A stretch of DNA of 64,000 nt, taken from contig OZ248421.1 in the NCBI GenBank assembly GCA_965234325.1, positions 1-64,000 on the forward strand. Direction: 5' to 3'. Positions 43,182-53,044 of this stretch are shown here, one piece after another. Every line of letters starts with the position of its first letter. Position 1 is the stretch's first letter. The translations under genes and the position numbers were made by a program. The notes below the pieces were generated by a model that searched no databases, was not told the DNA's origin, and saw only the letters and a list, made by a program, of their open reading frames with translations. The DNA comes from Limnohabitans kasalickyi. GTDB lineage: Bacteria > Pseudomonadota > Gammaproteobacteria > Burkholderiales > Burkholderiaceae_C.

Positions 43182-43876
43182 GAGCGCACCCACTCCATCG
43201 CTTTGGATTTGTAAAAACCACTGCTCACTTTGTGCGCGCGCGCGCATTGCCAGTCGTTCAACGATTCGTGGGTTTTCATCAGCTGCGCAATGCGTGTCTC
43301 AGCCATGGGTTCAAGCCAAGGTGCACGGTCACTTCTAGGCAACAAACGACCCACAGAAATCATCATGGCCAACATCGGTGTGCGCGGTGCAAACGTGAAG
43401 ATGATGGACTTGCTTGTGCGTTCAGCCAACTGAGCAAGCGCATGCACAGCATCGTCGGTTTGATAGTGAATGATGGAGTCCATGGCCACCACATGGTCAA
43501 AGTGACCCAAACCTTTGTCAAGCATGTCGCCGCTGTGAAACTCAACCAAGTGCGCCACATCAGCCGGAATTCTTTCACGCGCCAAGTCGACCAAGGTGGG
43601 TGACAAATCAATGGCCACGACTTCAGCGCCCAGCCGAGCGGCTTCAACAGCCAACGCACCCGTTCCGCAGCCTGCGTCCAAAATCCGCTTGCCCTTAAGG
43701 TCTTGCCCTAGCCATGACACCAAGGTCGAGCGCATTTGATCGCGTCCCGCACGCACCGTGGCACGAATGCGGCCCACGGGTGCATCAGAGGTTAATTTAG
43801 CCCACGCGGCCGCAGCCGTGCGATCGAAATAGTTTTCGATTTGGCCGCGGCGTTGTTCGTAAGTGATGTCACTCAT
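43178..43876 (-). CDS. bchM: Mg-protoporphyrin IX methyltransferase BchM
   Basis: A product of 232 residues. This SAM-dependent methyltransferase has DAGCGTGALAVEAARLGAEV near 67-86 and VVAMDSIIHYQ near 128. It methylates the ring C propionate of Mg-protoporphyrin IX, the step after the chelatase and before AcsF. It follows bchL by 11 bp and overlaps lhaA by 4 bp. Confidence 0.95.
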   Translation of the reverse strand: MSDITYEQRRGQIENYFDRTAAAAWAKLTSDAPVGRIRATVRAGRDQMRSTLVSWLGQDLKGKRILDAGCGTGALAVEAARLGAEVVAIDLSPTLVDLARERIPADVAHLVEFHSGDMLDKGLGHFDHVVAMDSIIHYQTDDAVHALAQLAERTSKSIIFTFAPRTPMLAMMISVGRLLPRSDRAPWLEPMAETRIAQLMKTHESLNDWQCARAHKVSSGFYKSKAMEWVRS

Positions 43877-43887
43877 GATTCAAAACC

Positions 43888-44796
43888 TCAATCAAAGCCC
43901 AATAGATCAAAAATATCGCGGTCTTTCATGGGCACTGCGGAATAGGCCTCTCCGCCCAACCACATATTGGCCGCGAGTCGCATGTACTCTTTTTGCACAG
44001 CCTCCAGCTCGGGCGAGTGCTCCATCTCAAAAAGTGTTGATTTTTTCAAGCGACTGCGACGAATCACATCCAGATCTGGGAAATGTGCAGCCAGCTTCAA
44101 ACCAATACGGTCGTTGTATTTGTCAATCTGGTCCGTAGCGGCACTGCGGTTGGCAATGACACCGCCCAAGCGCACGTTGTAGTTTTTGGCCTTAGCACCA
44201 ATGGCTTGCACAATGCGGTTCATCGCAAAGATCGAATCGAAATCATTGGCGGTCACGATCATGGCGCGATCGGCGTGCTGCAGTGGTGCGGCAAATCCAC
44301 CACACACCACATCGCCCAGCACATCAAAAATCACCACGTCGGTGTCTTCTAACAAGTGGTGCTCTTTGAGCAGTTTCACCGTCTGACCGACCACATAACC
44401 ACCGCAGCCTGTGCCTGCGGGTGGACCGCCAGCTTCGACACACATCACACCGTTGTAGCCCTCAAAGACAAAGTCTTCGACACGCAGTTCTTCGGCATGA
44501 AAGTCAACCGTCTCCAGCACATCAATGACCGTGGGCAGCATCTTCTTGGTGAGTGTGAATGTGCTGTCATGCTTAGGGTCACACCCAATTTGCAGCACCC
44601 GTTTTCCCATTTTGGAAAAGGCGGCTGATAAATTGGAAGAGGTGGTGCTCTTGCCAATACCGCCTTTGCCATAAATGGCAAAAACTTTGGCATTGCCAAT
44701 CTTCACATCCGGGTCAAGTTGAACTTGCAAACTCCCCTCACCGTCCAATTTGGAATGGCGTTTGACCGTGGGGAACGGTAGGGTTGCGACTGTCAT
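43888..44796 (-). CDS. bchL: Dark-operative protochlorophyllide reductase ATPase BchL
   Basis: A product of 302 residues related to nitrogenase NifH. The P-loop is YGKGGIGKSTTSSN near 43-56. Two cysteines for the dimer-bridging 4Fe-4S cluster lie in PAGTGCGGYVVG and DVVCGGFAAPL. As a dimer it sends electrons with ATP to BchN-BchB. The enzyme is oxygen-sensitive, in contrast to the LPOR also encoded in this window. It overlaps bchH by 4 bp. Confidence 0.97.
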   Translation of the reverse strand: MTVATLPFPTVKRHSKLDGEGSLQVQLDPDVKIGNAKVFAIYGKGGIGKSTTSSNLSAAFSKMGKRVLQIGCDPKHDSTFTLTKKMLPTVIDVLETVDFHAEELRVEDFVFEGYNGVMCVEAGGPPAGTGCGGYVVGQTVKLLKEHHLLEDTDVVIFDVLGDVVCGGFAAPLQHADRAMIVTANDFDSIFAMNRIVQAIGAKAKNYNVRLGGVIANRSAATDQIDKYNDRIGLKLAAHFPDLDVIRRSRLKKSTLFEMEHSPELEAVQKEYMRLAANMWLGGEAYSAVPMKDRDIFDLLGFD

Positions 44797-47700
44797 ACGG
44801 GAGCTCCTTCATAAACGCCTTCAAGGCGATCTTCTAATTCTTCACTGGCTTGGCGAAGCGCTTGCAAGGTCTGGGCATCAGGCTGCCAATAGTTGCGTTC
44901 AAACGCTTCGATCAAACGGTTGGCTACACGTGCAGAAGCCGTCGGATTCAATTTCGCCAAGCGTTCACGCATGTCGGGGTCGAGCATGAACGTTTCAGAC
45001 AGTTGTTTGTAAACCCAAGGTTGCACTTGACCCGTGGTGGCGGACCATCCCATGGTGTTGGTCACGTGTACCTCGATTTGCCGCACGCCTTCGTAGCCGT
45101 GCTCGAGCATGCCCTCGTACCATTTGGGGTTGAGCATGCGGGTGCGGGTTTCAATGGAGACTTGCTCTTTTAAAGAGCGAACAGCCGCATTGCCTTTGGT
45201 TTGATCGCCAATGTAGACCGGCGGTGTTTTACCGCCCTTGGCTGCCTTTACCGCTTGGGTGATACCACCCAAGGTGTCAAAGTAGTTGTCCACCGTGGTG
45301 ACCCCCAACTCAACGGAGTCGAGGTTTTGGTAGGTCAGCTGCACATCGGCCATTGCGGTTTGCATGAGGGCAGTTTGTTGCACGGCACGGCCCGTGCGAC
45401 CGTAGGCAAAACTCTTGCGTCGTTTGTAGGTTTCGGCCAGTTCACCCTCATCACCCCAACGGCTGCTCTCGACCAAGTTGTTGACGTTGGCGCCGTAGGC
45501 ACCTTCGGCATTGCCATAGACCCGCAAAGAGGCCGTCTCTAAAGTGCAGCCGTGCTCTTGCTGATAGGCGAGCGCATGTTTGCGAATCCAATTCATCTCC
45601 AGCGGTTCGTCTGCAGACGCCGCCAAAAAAGCGGCCTCGGCCAACAGCTTGATCTGCAATGGCATGAGGTCGCGGAAGATGCCTGATAGGGTCATGATCA
45701 CGTCGATGCGTGGGCGTCCTAATTCCTCTAGGGGTATGAGTGTGGCACCTGCAATTCGACCGTACGTGTCAAAGCGTGGCATGGCGCCCATCAAGGCCAA
45801 GGCTTGCGCAATCGGCGCGCCTTCGTTCTTCAGGTTGTCACTGCCCCACAGCACCATGGCAATGGATTCTGGCAAAGGGTTGCCATCGGCACAGTGGCGG
45901 TCAATGAGCAACTGCGCTTGCACTTTGCCATCGCGTACGGCCATCGCACTTGGAATTCTGAAGGGATCAAAGCCGTGAATGTTGCGGCCCGTAGGTAACA
46001 CAGCCGGCGTGCGAAGAATATCGCCGCCAGGTGCAGGACGGATGTAGCAAGCGTCTAAAGCGCGCAGCATGGCGGACACTTCGGTGTCAACGGCCAGATG
46101 CGCCTGAGGCTCCACCAGTTCACGCAAAACGCTCAGGCTGGCATGGTTGCGCGGCAAGCCCGCAGCTGTCAAAGCACGCTCTGGCGTGTGGCCTTCTACC
46201 AAGGCCTCGACAGCCGCACGCTCTAATTGCATGCCGTGATTGGCATCGGCCATGGCTAACAACATATCCACCTGTTGAGCCGGGCTGGGGGCACGACCGG
46301 CCACATGCAAACCGTGTGGAATGAGGGTGTATTCCAACTCGAGCATTTCTTCGCCCAAGCGCATCACTTCTCGATCCAAATCGGCGCCCATGGTGGCAAC
46401 GTCCCAAGCGGGTTCTGCAGGCACCAAATCAAGCTCGACCGCTTGGGCTTGAATGACAGGAGCGAGGGCGGCCCGCTCACTGTTGCCACTCTCTAATCCG
46501 CGCCAGCGCTCAAGCGATGACTTCAACTCGTTCAAGCCTTTGTACAAACCCGCTTGTGCAATCGGCGGTGTGAGGTAGCTGATCAAAGTCGCGCCAGAGC
46601 GGCGCTTGGCAATGGCACCTTCTGATGGGTTGTTGGACGCGTACAAATAGATATTGGGCAGATCGTCAATCAAACGATCGGGCCAGCAAGTGCCGCCCAT
46701 GCCGGATTGTTTGCCTGGCATGAACTCCAGTGCGCCATGGGTGCCAAAGTGAAGCACGGCATGGGCTTGGAAATCTTCGCGCAAGTAACGATAAAAAGCT
46801 GAGAAGGCATGCGTGGGTGCCAAGCCTTTTTCAAACAACAACCGCATGGGGTCACCTTCGTAACCAAACGAAGGCTGCACACTGACCAGCACATTGCCAA
46901 ACTTCTTACCCAAGACAAAAATTGAACTGCCGTTGCTCAATTGACGACCGGGGGCTGGACCCCACTGCGCTTCAATCTCTTTGAGCCAGCGTTCGCGCTT
47001 GACGTGATCGTCAGCAGAAATCAAGGCATGCACATTGGCGTCAGCGCCATATTGCGAGGCGTTGCCGTACAACAAGGCATCGCGCAAATCATCCACAGTT
47101 GCGGGAACATCGACTTGGTAGCCTTGCGCCTTCATGGCGGCTAGGGTGTGCCACAAAGACTCAAAAACAGACAGAAAAGCAGCCGTGCCGATGTTGCCCG
47201 CATTGGGAGGAAAGTTGAACAACACGATGGCCACGTTGCGGTCATGTCGTTCACTGCGCTTCAAGGCCACCAACTTGCTGACCCGCGCAGCCAACATGAT
47301 GGCGCGCTCAGGACAAGAATGCATGTCTTGTGCGTTGGTACTTTCACCAAACGTACACGCGTGGTGACAGCCGGTGCAGGTCACGCCCGCAGCGCCAGGA
47401 CGCCCGCCAAACACCATGGGGCTGGTCGAACCGTCGAGTTCTGGAATAGCCACCATGATGGTGCTTTCAACAGGCAGCAAGCCGCGGTCGGAACCACCCC
47501 ATTGGTCGAGCGTTTGAAACTCAACGGGGTGCGCTGCAACATAAGGCACATCCAATTTGGCCAACACTTCCTCTGCGGCTTTGGCGTCGTTGTAGGCAGG
47601 GCCACCGACGAGCGAAAAGCCACTGAGAGACACCACAGCATCGACACACACTTGGCCATTTTTGATGAAAAATTCATCGATCGCTGGGCGCGAATCTAAA

Positions 47701-48590
47701 CCCGCCGCAAACGCTGGAATCACGCGCAAACCTTTGGCCTCTAGGGCAGCAATCACGCCGTCGTAGTGCCCTGCATTGCCCGACAACAAATAAGAGCGCA
47801 ACAACAAAATACCAACCGTGCCTTTTACGGCAATACCTGCTGGCAAAGGCAATGCATGCACGTCTTCACTGAACTTTCCGCTCATGCGGGGGTGGTACAC
47901 ACCCACTTCAGGGTAATCAACCGGCGCTTCCACCTTGACCTTGCCACGCAGAGATTTACGAGGGCCATCGGCCCCGCGGTCAATCAGGTGTCGCACCATG
48001 TTCAGCACGTTGTCGTCCGAGCCGCCCAACCAATATTGCAGCGTGATGAAGTAAGAACGCACATCTTGCGCAGTGCCTGGAATGAAGCGCAACAACTGGG
48101 GCAAGCGACGCAACATTTTCATTTGCGTGGCACCGCCTGTGGCGGGTTTGTCCTTGCTGCCGCCACGCAATTTTTTCAGCAAAGCCATGGGGCCGCTGGC
48201 GGGTTTGCTCATGTCAAACTGACCAAAGCGGGTCAATTGTGTGACTTCGGTGGCACTGGCCATACACACCATGGCATCGCAGTTCATGCGACGTGCACGC
48301 AGATCGTCCAAGATCGGCAAAAAGTGATCTTCAAGGAACAACATGCCGCACAACACAATGTCGGCAGAGGCAATGTCTGCCTTGCATTTGGCGATGAGCG
48401 CATCGTTGCCGGTGTATTCGGAAGCTGCGTGCAGAGACCATGTGAGGCCTGGAAAATCACGTTTCAATTGGCCATTGGCGCGATTGAACGAGCTGGCAAA
48501 GTGCGTGTCCATGGTGACCACCACCACTTTGATGGGGGTGGCATCACGCGGCATGACCTTACTGCTGTGAGAAGTAAGCTTTAGATTCAT
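44793..48590 (-). CDS. bchH: Magnesium chelatase large subunit BchH
   Basis: A product of 1265 residues from ATG 48590, with GGAG 8 bp upstream; a longer frame to 48623 has no such site. It is the porphyrin-binding catalytic subunit of Mg chelatase, full length for BchH (CobN/Mg-chelatase family). It opens with PIKVVVVTMDTHFASSFN and holds VLHFGTHGALEFMPGKQSG-like with the conserved His-Gly-His region (HFGTHG). It begins inside the last 32 bp of bchB. Confidence 0.97.
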   Translation of the reverse strand: MNLKLTSHSSKVMPRDATPIKVVVVTMDTHFASSFNRANGQLKRDFPGLTWSLHAASEYTGNDALIAKCKADIASADIVLCGMLFLEDHFLPILDDLRARRMNCDAMVCMASATEVTQLTRFGQFDMSKPASGPMALLKKLRGGSKDKPATGGATQMKMLRRLPQLLRFIPGTAQDVRSYFITLQYWLGGSDDNVLNMVRHLIDRGADGPRKSLRGKVKVEAPVDYPEVGVYHPRMSGKFSEDVHALPLPAGIAVKGTVGILLLRSYLLSGNAGHYDGVIAALEAKGLRVIPAFAAGLDSRPAIDEFFIKNGQVCVDAVVSLSGFSLVGGPAYNDAKAAEEVLAKLDVPYVAAHPVEFQTLDQWGGSDRGLLPVESTIMVAIPELDGSTSPMVFGGRPGAAGVTCTGCHHACTFGESTNAQDMHSCPERAIMLAARVSKLVALKRSERHDRNVAIVLFNFPPNAGNIGTAAFLSVFESLWHTLAAMKAQGYQVDVPATVDDLRDALLYGNASQYGADANVHALISADDHVKRERWLKEIEAQWGPAPGRQLSNGSSIFVLGKKFGNVLVSVQPSFGYEGDPMRLLFEKGLAPTHAFSAFYRYLREDFQAHAVLHFGTHGALEFMPGKQSGMGGTCWPDRLIDDLPNIYLYASNNPSEGAIAKRRSGATLISYLTPPIAQAGLYKGLNELKSSLERWRGLESGNSERAALAPVIQAQAVELDLVPAEPAWDVATMGADLDREVMRLGEEMLELEYTLIPHGLHVAGRAPSPAQQVDMLLAMADANHGMQLERAAVEALVEGHTPERALTAAGLPRNHASLSVLRELVEPQAHLAVDTEVSAMLRALDACYIRPAPGGDILRTPAVLPTGRNIHGFDPFRIPSAMAVRDGKVQAQLLIDRHCADGNPLPESIAMVLWGSDNLKNEGAPIAQALALMGAMPRFDTYGRIAGATLIPLEELGRPRIDVIMTLSGIFRDLMPLQIKLLAEAAFLAASADEPLEMNWIRKHALAYQQEHGCTLETASLRVYGNAEGAYGANVNNLVESSRWGDEGELAETYKRRKSFAYGRTGRAVQQTALMQTAMADVQLTYQNLDSVELGVTTVDNYFDTLGGITQAVKAAKGGKTPPVYIGDQTKGNAAVRSLKEQVSIETRTRMLNPKWYEGMLEHGYEGVRQIEVHVTNTMGWSATTGQVQPWVYKQLSETFMLDPDMRERLAKLNPTASARVANRLIEAFERNYWQPDAQTLQALRQASEELEDRLEGVYEGAPV

Positions 48591-50151
48591 AAAGTGTCTC
48601 CGTCGTGATGACCGAGATGCCACGCTCGTTGGCGTACTTCTCGGTATTTCTTCGTGCTTTGCCTCTCACGAAAAATGGGATTTTTTTCAGTTCTTTTTCT
48701 GCACCCGTATCCCAGACCGACACAGTGATACTTTGTGGCGTGATGGCGACTTGGGGCTGTTGTTCTTGCGTTTGCGCAACTTCTAATGGCTGGGCGACGT
48801 CAAGCTGACTTTGTGCATGGACCCCTCCGCCTAGGTGAGATGGCGCAGCGTCCTCATGAAACTCAGAGTCGCCTCGGAACATGCCAATCAAATGTTCCTC
48901 AAGGCCCATCATGAGTGGGTGGACCCAGGTGTCAAACAACACATTGGCACCTTCAAACCCCATTTGAGGGGAATACCTTGCAGGGAAATCTTGCACGTGA
49001 ACTGGCGCAGAGATGACCGCACAGGGCACCCCCAAACGCTTGGCGATGTGACGCTCCATTTGGGTGCCCAACACCAATTCAGGGTTCAAGGCTGCAATGC
49101 ATGCTTCTATTTCTAAATAGTCATCGCTGATCAAGGCTTCGACGCCGTACAGACTGGCGGCCTCTCTCACCTCACGCGCAAACTCACGGCTGTAAGTGCC
49201 AATGCCCACCACCGTGAAGCCCATCTCTTGAGCTGCGACACGCGCCGCAGCCACCGCATGCGTAGCATCGCCGAATACAAAGACACGCTTGCCCGTCAAG
49301 TAGGTGGAATCGACCGATCGGGTGTACCACGCGGCACGCGACGTGGCATCGTGAAGTGCGGCAACGGGATCAATGCCCGCCAATTGCGCCACCTCGCGCA
49401 CAAAATCGCAGGTAGCGGAATGACCAATAGGAATGGTTTTGGTGAAGGGTTGTCCAAAACTGCGCTTCAACCACTGCGCACTCAAGTTGGCGATTTCAGG
49501 GTAGAGCACCACATTGAAATCCGCATTGGACAAGCGGGCAATGTCATCAGGCGTTGCCGAGAGCGGCGCCACCACATTGATGTCAACGCCCATATCGGTC
49601 AGCAACTTGCGAATTTCAGCCACGTCATCGCGGTGCCTGAAACCCAAGGCCGTGGGCCCCAAGATGTTGCAGCGAGGCTTGGCTGATTTCGACTTTTCAA
49701 TCGCGTCTTTTGGCAACGCCAAGTTGCGAACCAACTGGTAAAAGGTTTCGGAAGCGCCCCAGTTTTCTTTGCGCTGATAAGAAGGCAACTCCAAGGGAAC
49801 AACGGGAATAGGCAAGTTCAGTGCTTTGCACAAACCACCTGGATCGTCTTGAATCAGCTCAGCGGTACAAGACGAACCCACCAACATCGCTTTAGGCGAA
49901 AAACGCTCAAAAGCTTCGCGCGCAGCGGTCTTGAAAAGCTCAGCCGTATCGCCGCCAAGATCGCGCGCTTGAAACGTGGTGTAGGTCACAGGCGGACGCT
50001 TTTGCAATCGCTCGATCATGGTGAACAACAAATCGGCGTATGTGTCACCTTGAGGCGCATGCAGGACGTAGTGGACATCTTCCATCGCCGTGGCGATACG
50101 CATCGCACCCACGTGAGGCGGACCTTCGTATGTCCAGAGTGTGAGTTGCAT
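48559..50151 (-). CDS. bchB: Dark-operative protochlorophyllide reductase subunit BchB
   Basis: A product of 530 residues with MQLTLWTYEGPPHVGAMRIA at the start, GSSCTAELIQDDPGGL with a cluster Cys, and the C-terminal DUF-type domain (FVRGKARRNTEKYANERG). With BchN it forms the catalytic heterotetramer that reduces protochlorophyllide in the dark. A weakly conserved Pro/Gln linker near 440-475 precedes the C-terminal domain. Confidence 0.97.
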   Translation of the reverse strand: MQLTLWTYEGPPHVGAMRIATAMEDVHYVLHAPQGDTYADLLFTMIERLQKRPPVTYTTFQARDLGGDTAELFKTAAREAFERFSPKAMLVGSSCTAELIQDDPGGLCKALNLPIPVVPLELPSYQRKENWGASETFYQLVRNLALPKDAIEKSKSAKPRCNILGPTALGFRHRDDVAEIRKLLTDMGVDINVVAPLSATPDDIARLSNADFNVVLYPEIANLSAQWLKRSFGQPFTKTIPIGHSATCDFVREVAQLAGIDPVAALHDATSRAAWYTRSVDSTYLTGKRVFVFGDATHAVAAARVAAQEMGFTVVGIGTYSREFAREVREAASLYGVEALISDDYLEIEACIAALNPELVLGTQMERHIAKRLGVPCAVISAPVHVQDFPARYSPQMGFEGANVLFDTWVHPLMMGLEEHLIGMFRGDSEFHEDAAPSHLGGGVHAQSQLDVAQPLEVAQTQEQQPQVAITPQSITVSVWDTGAEKELKKIPFFVRGKARRNTEKYANERGISVITTETLYESKAYFSQQ

Positions 50152-50164
50152 GGCTCTGACTCCT

Positions 50165-51454
50165 TTAGCTAGCGAGGCGCATGCGGCGCATCAGAGGACG
50201 GGTGAACAACTCAGCCAAATCACCGGCTTGGTCGTAGCCCTGAATCGGGGTAAAAACCAACTCAATGGCCCATTTGGTGGTCATCCCCTCAGACTCGAGA
50301 GGATTGGCTAAACCTAAGCCGCAGACCACCATGTCGGGGTGAGCCGCACGACAGCGGTCCAGTTGTTTTTCAACATCTTGACCTTCCGATAAAAAAGTAC
50401 CTTCAGGCAGCATGGCCAACTCCATGGCCATGTGCTGACGATGCAAATAAGGCGTGCCCACTTCGACCAATTGCATGCCCAACTCACGCGATAAAAATCG
50501 CGCCAAGGGAATTTCAAGTTGCGAGTCGGGGAAAAAGAAAATGCTTTTTCCATCCAAATGCAACTTAGCGCGTGCCAAGGAAGCCTCAGCTCTGGCCATA
50601 GGGGCTGCAACAGCAGCCTGAAAACGATCGGACGTGATGTCAAAGGCCGTGGCTGCAGCTTGCAGCCATGCAGTTGTGCCTTCAATGCCCAATGGGAACG
50701 GCGCTGGCAACAAGCGCGCACCGCGGGCTTGAAGCACACGCGCTGTATCGCCTAAAAAGGGTTGTGCCAGCAACAAACGTGTGTTGGCTCCGATAGGCAC
50801 CATGTCTTGTGCGCGCCGCGGGGGAAAGAATCGAACGCGCTCGATGCCCATGTGCTTCAAGATACGCACAAACTGGTCTTCCACCACATCGGCCAATGTG
50901 CCCACAATGACCAACTCTTGTTCAGCATTGGCCGAAGGAGTCGGCAAATCGGGCACCATCGATGCCAAGCAGGCATCCTCGCCTTGTGTGAAGGTGGTTT
51001 CGATGCCGCTGCCTGAATAATTCAAGACGCGCACAGCAGGCGAATGCTGCACAGACAACCTAGCTGCAGCGCGGGACAAATCGAGTTTGATGACTTCAGA
51101 GGGGCAAGAGCCCACCAAGAACAACAATTTGATTTCAGGACGGCGGGCCAGCAGTTGATTCACCACGCGATCCAGCTCGTCATTGGCATCCGCCAAACCC
51201 GCCAAGTCACGCTCATCGATGATGGCCGTGCCAAAACGGGGTTCAGCAAAAATCATGACCCCCGCAGCCGACTGGATCAGGTGCGCACAGGTGCGTGAAC
51301 CCACCACCAAAAAGAAAGCATCTTGAATTTTGCGGTGCAACCAAATGATGCCTGTGAGGCCACAAAACACTTCGCGCTGGCCGCGCTCAACCAAGGGCAC
51401 GACGTCTGTGCAGCCTTTACCCACGTTGGCGCGAATAGGAATAACCGTACTCAT
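50165..51454 (-). CDS. bchN: Dark-operative protochlorophyllide reductase subunit BchN
   Basis: A product of 429 residues with the cluster cysteines at REVFCGLTGIIWLH, SRTCAHLIQSA and LVGSCPSEVIKLDL, matching NifD-like BchN. It binds protochlorophyllide together with BchB. It follows bchF with a 4-bp overlap and precedes bchB by 13 bp. Confidence 0.97.
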   Translation of the reverse strand: MSTVIPIRANVGKGCTDVVPLVERGQREVFCGLTGIIWLHRKIQDAFFLVVGSRTCAHLIQSAAGVMIFAEPRFGTAIIDERDLAGLADANDELDRVVNQLLARRPEIKLLFLVGSCPSEVIKLDLSRAAARLSVQHSPAVRVLNYSGSGIETTFTQGEDACLASMVPDLPTPSANAEQELVIVGTLADVVEDQFVRILKHMGIERVRFFPPRRAQDMVPIGANTRLLLAQPFLGDTARVLQARGARLLPAPFPLGIEGTTAWLQAAATAFDITSDRFQAAVAAPMARAEASLARAKLHLDGKSIFFFPDSQLEIPLARFLSRELGMQLVEVGTPYLHRQHMAMELAMLPEGTFLSEGQDVEKQLDRCRAAHPDMVVCGLGLANPLESEGMTTKWAIELVFTPIQGYDQAGDLAELFTRPLMRRMRLAS

Positions 51455-51954
51455 ACAGCCACCTGAACTGCCGAACCGGCTTGGTTGACACTGGGCTTTT
51501 GCAAACGCGCCATGCGAAGTTTGCGGATGTACTGGGCAGCGTTGATTCCGTAGGTGATGTAGGCCGTCAACGCCAACCAGAGTTGCTCACTGGTTGACCA
51601 ACTGCCCGTCCACCACACCCACAAATAGGCCGTATGCAAGGCCATGACCCCCATGCTGACCACGTCTTCCCAAAAGAAAGCGTGGGCGAACAGGTATTTG
51701 CCAAACACCACCTTTTCCCAAATACAGCCCGTGATCATGATGGCGTAAAGCACCAACGTTTTCAGCACAACAGAGGCCAAGGCCCAGTCGGTGTGCTCAC
51801 CCGTTTTCAAACTGTTCAACACCAGGTAAAGACTGACCAAAAAAACCAAAAATTGAACAGGTGCCAATACACCTTGCACCAAGGTCCACCGCGTCGCATC
51901 ACGCTTAGCGCGCTGCTCCGGTGTGTATAAAACCTGTGGTTGAGACTGCTGCAT
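51451..51954 (-). CDS. bchF: 3-vinyl bacteriochlorophyllide hydratase BchF
   Basis: A product of 167 residues with four membrane segments. Typical BchF text is LYTPEQRAKRDATRWTLVQG, FGKYLFAHAFFWEDVVSM and a C-terminal ITYGINAAQYIRKLRMARLQ. It hydrates the C3 vinyl group to hydroxyethyl on the way to bacteriochlorophyll a. It is the first gene of the long minus-strand run, with a pair of PpsR boxes 55-97 bp upstream. Confidence 0.95.
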   Translation of the reverse strand: MQQSQPQVLYTPEQRAKRDATRWTLVQGVLAPVQFLVFLVSLYLVLNSLKTGEHTDWALASVVLKTLVLYAIMITGCIWEKVVFGKYLFAHAFFWEDVVSMGVMALHTAYLWVWWTGSWSTSEQLWLALTAYITYGINAAQYIRKLRMARLQKPSVNQAGSAVQVAV

Positions 51955-52008
51955 GACCTGCCTTCATTGCAAATGAACTGAGGCAACTCTAATGCTTGAA
52001 ACCACATG

Positions 52009-52051
52009 TGTCAACATTAATTGACAATAAATATGTTGTTTAGGGTTTACA
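52009..52051. promoter_or_regulatory. Tandem PpsR/CrtJ boxes between bchF and the aerR-like gene
   Basis: Two exact TGT-N12-ACA sites lie 7 bp apart: TGTCAACATTAATTGACA (52009-52026) and TGTTGTTTAGGGTTTACA (52034-52051). Closely paired boxes are the arrangement at which CrtJ/PpsR binds cooperatively, as in the Rhodobacter bchC promoter. They sit in the 163-bp divergent region and can control the bchF run as well as the regulatory genes, giving feedback. Confidence 0.85.
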
Positions 52052-52117
52052 CTTAATGGGGATCCATACAACTTCGGTGAAACTTGCTTGGTCTCTTAAA
52101 AGATGAGGAGAGTCGCC

Positions 52118-52987
52118 GTGACTCAATTTAAATTTGACCCACCTAATACTTCGCCAAGCACGCCATGGACGTCTGAATTTCAAGACGCCAGGGTGACAAT
52201 TGAATTAGGCACCAGTCCTCGACTCGTGGGCGGCACGACCTTTTCTACTAAAACGGCGATCGATCAAAATCAAGTGAAACTGCTGATTCAAGCAGCGGTT
52301 CAAAGCATCGAAGAGACTCGAAAACTATTGATGAAATGGCGTCGGCAAGGGCAGTCTTTAAGCGATATTTATCTTTACGGCATCACGGAGTCCGCCAAGG
52401 TAATTGGAGAACTTTGGCTAGCTGACGAATTGGACTTTGTCAACATTACTATTGCTCTTTCACATTTGCACCAAATCATGGAAGAGCTCAGCCCAGAATT
52501 TTTGGCAGAGGGCCATCCAGGGTCTACAGAGCTTAGTGTTCTGATGATGGCAGAGCCTGGCTCCCAGCACGGCTTAGGTCTTTTTATGCTGAGTGAGTTC
52601 TTCCGACAAGCTGGCTGGCGTGTCACGCTCGCTATGCCCCAAGATATGGCTGATTTCAAGCGGATATTTCTATCGGATTGGTTTGACGCTGCTGTTTTAT
52701 CGGTCGCAACCGACCGACACATCGATAGCGTCGCAAAAGCTGTGTCCGAATTACGCAAAGCAACCATTAACCCTCAATTAAAACTCTACGTGGGTGGGCC
52801 GATGGCGCACATTTCACCGGAGTTGCTGAACTGGCCCGGAACTGTGCTTCTCTACACAGACGCCCGCCAAACCGTGAGGCTTGTCACACAAGCCATGGAT
52901 GTTTCTCAACATGAACCCGTTCAAATTTCTCGCAACACCAGAGCCCGCAGTTGTGTTGAGGAATTAGGCCAAATCAACACAATGTAA
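52118..52987 (+). CDS. Cobalamin-binding regulator, AerR/PpaA type
   Basis: A product of 289 residues starting at GTG 52118, with GAGGAG 7 bp upstream; an ATG at 52103 overlaps that site. A helical module (about 50-130, with ESAKVIGELWLADELDF) is followed by a B12-binding domain with PGSQHGLGLFMLSEFF, where the His matches the H-x-x-G cobalamin ligand. In Rhodobacter, AerR with cobalamin acts as an anti-repressor of CrtJ/PpsR in light. ppsR follows 57 bp downstream. Confidence 0.85.
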   Translation: MTQFKFDPPNTSPSTPWTSEFQDARVTIELGTSPRLVGGTTFSTKTAIDQNQVKLLIQAAVQSIEETRKLLMKWRRQGQSLSDIYLYGITESAKVIGELWLADELDFVNITIALSHLHQIMEELSPEFLAEGHPGSTELSVLMMAEPGSQHGLGLFMLSEFFRQAGWRVTLAMPQDMADFKRIFLSDWFDAAVLSVATDRHIDSVAKAVSELRKATINPQLKLYVGGPMAHISPELLNWPGTVLLYTDARQTVRLVTQAMDVSQHEPVQISRNTRARSCVEELGQINTM

Positions 52988-53044
52988 CGATATAATCGGC
53001 ACCTTATAAAGTCATTACTCAAATACAAAGAATTAATAATAAAA

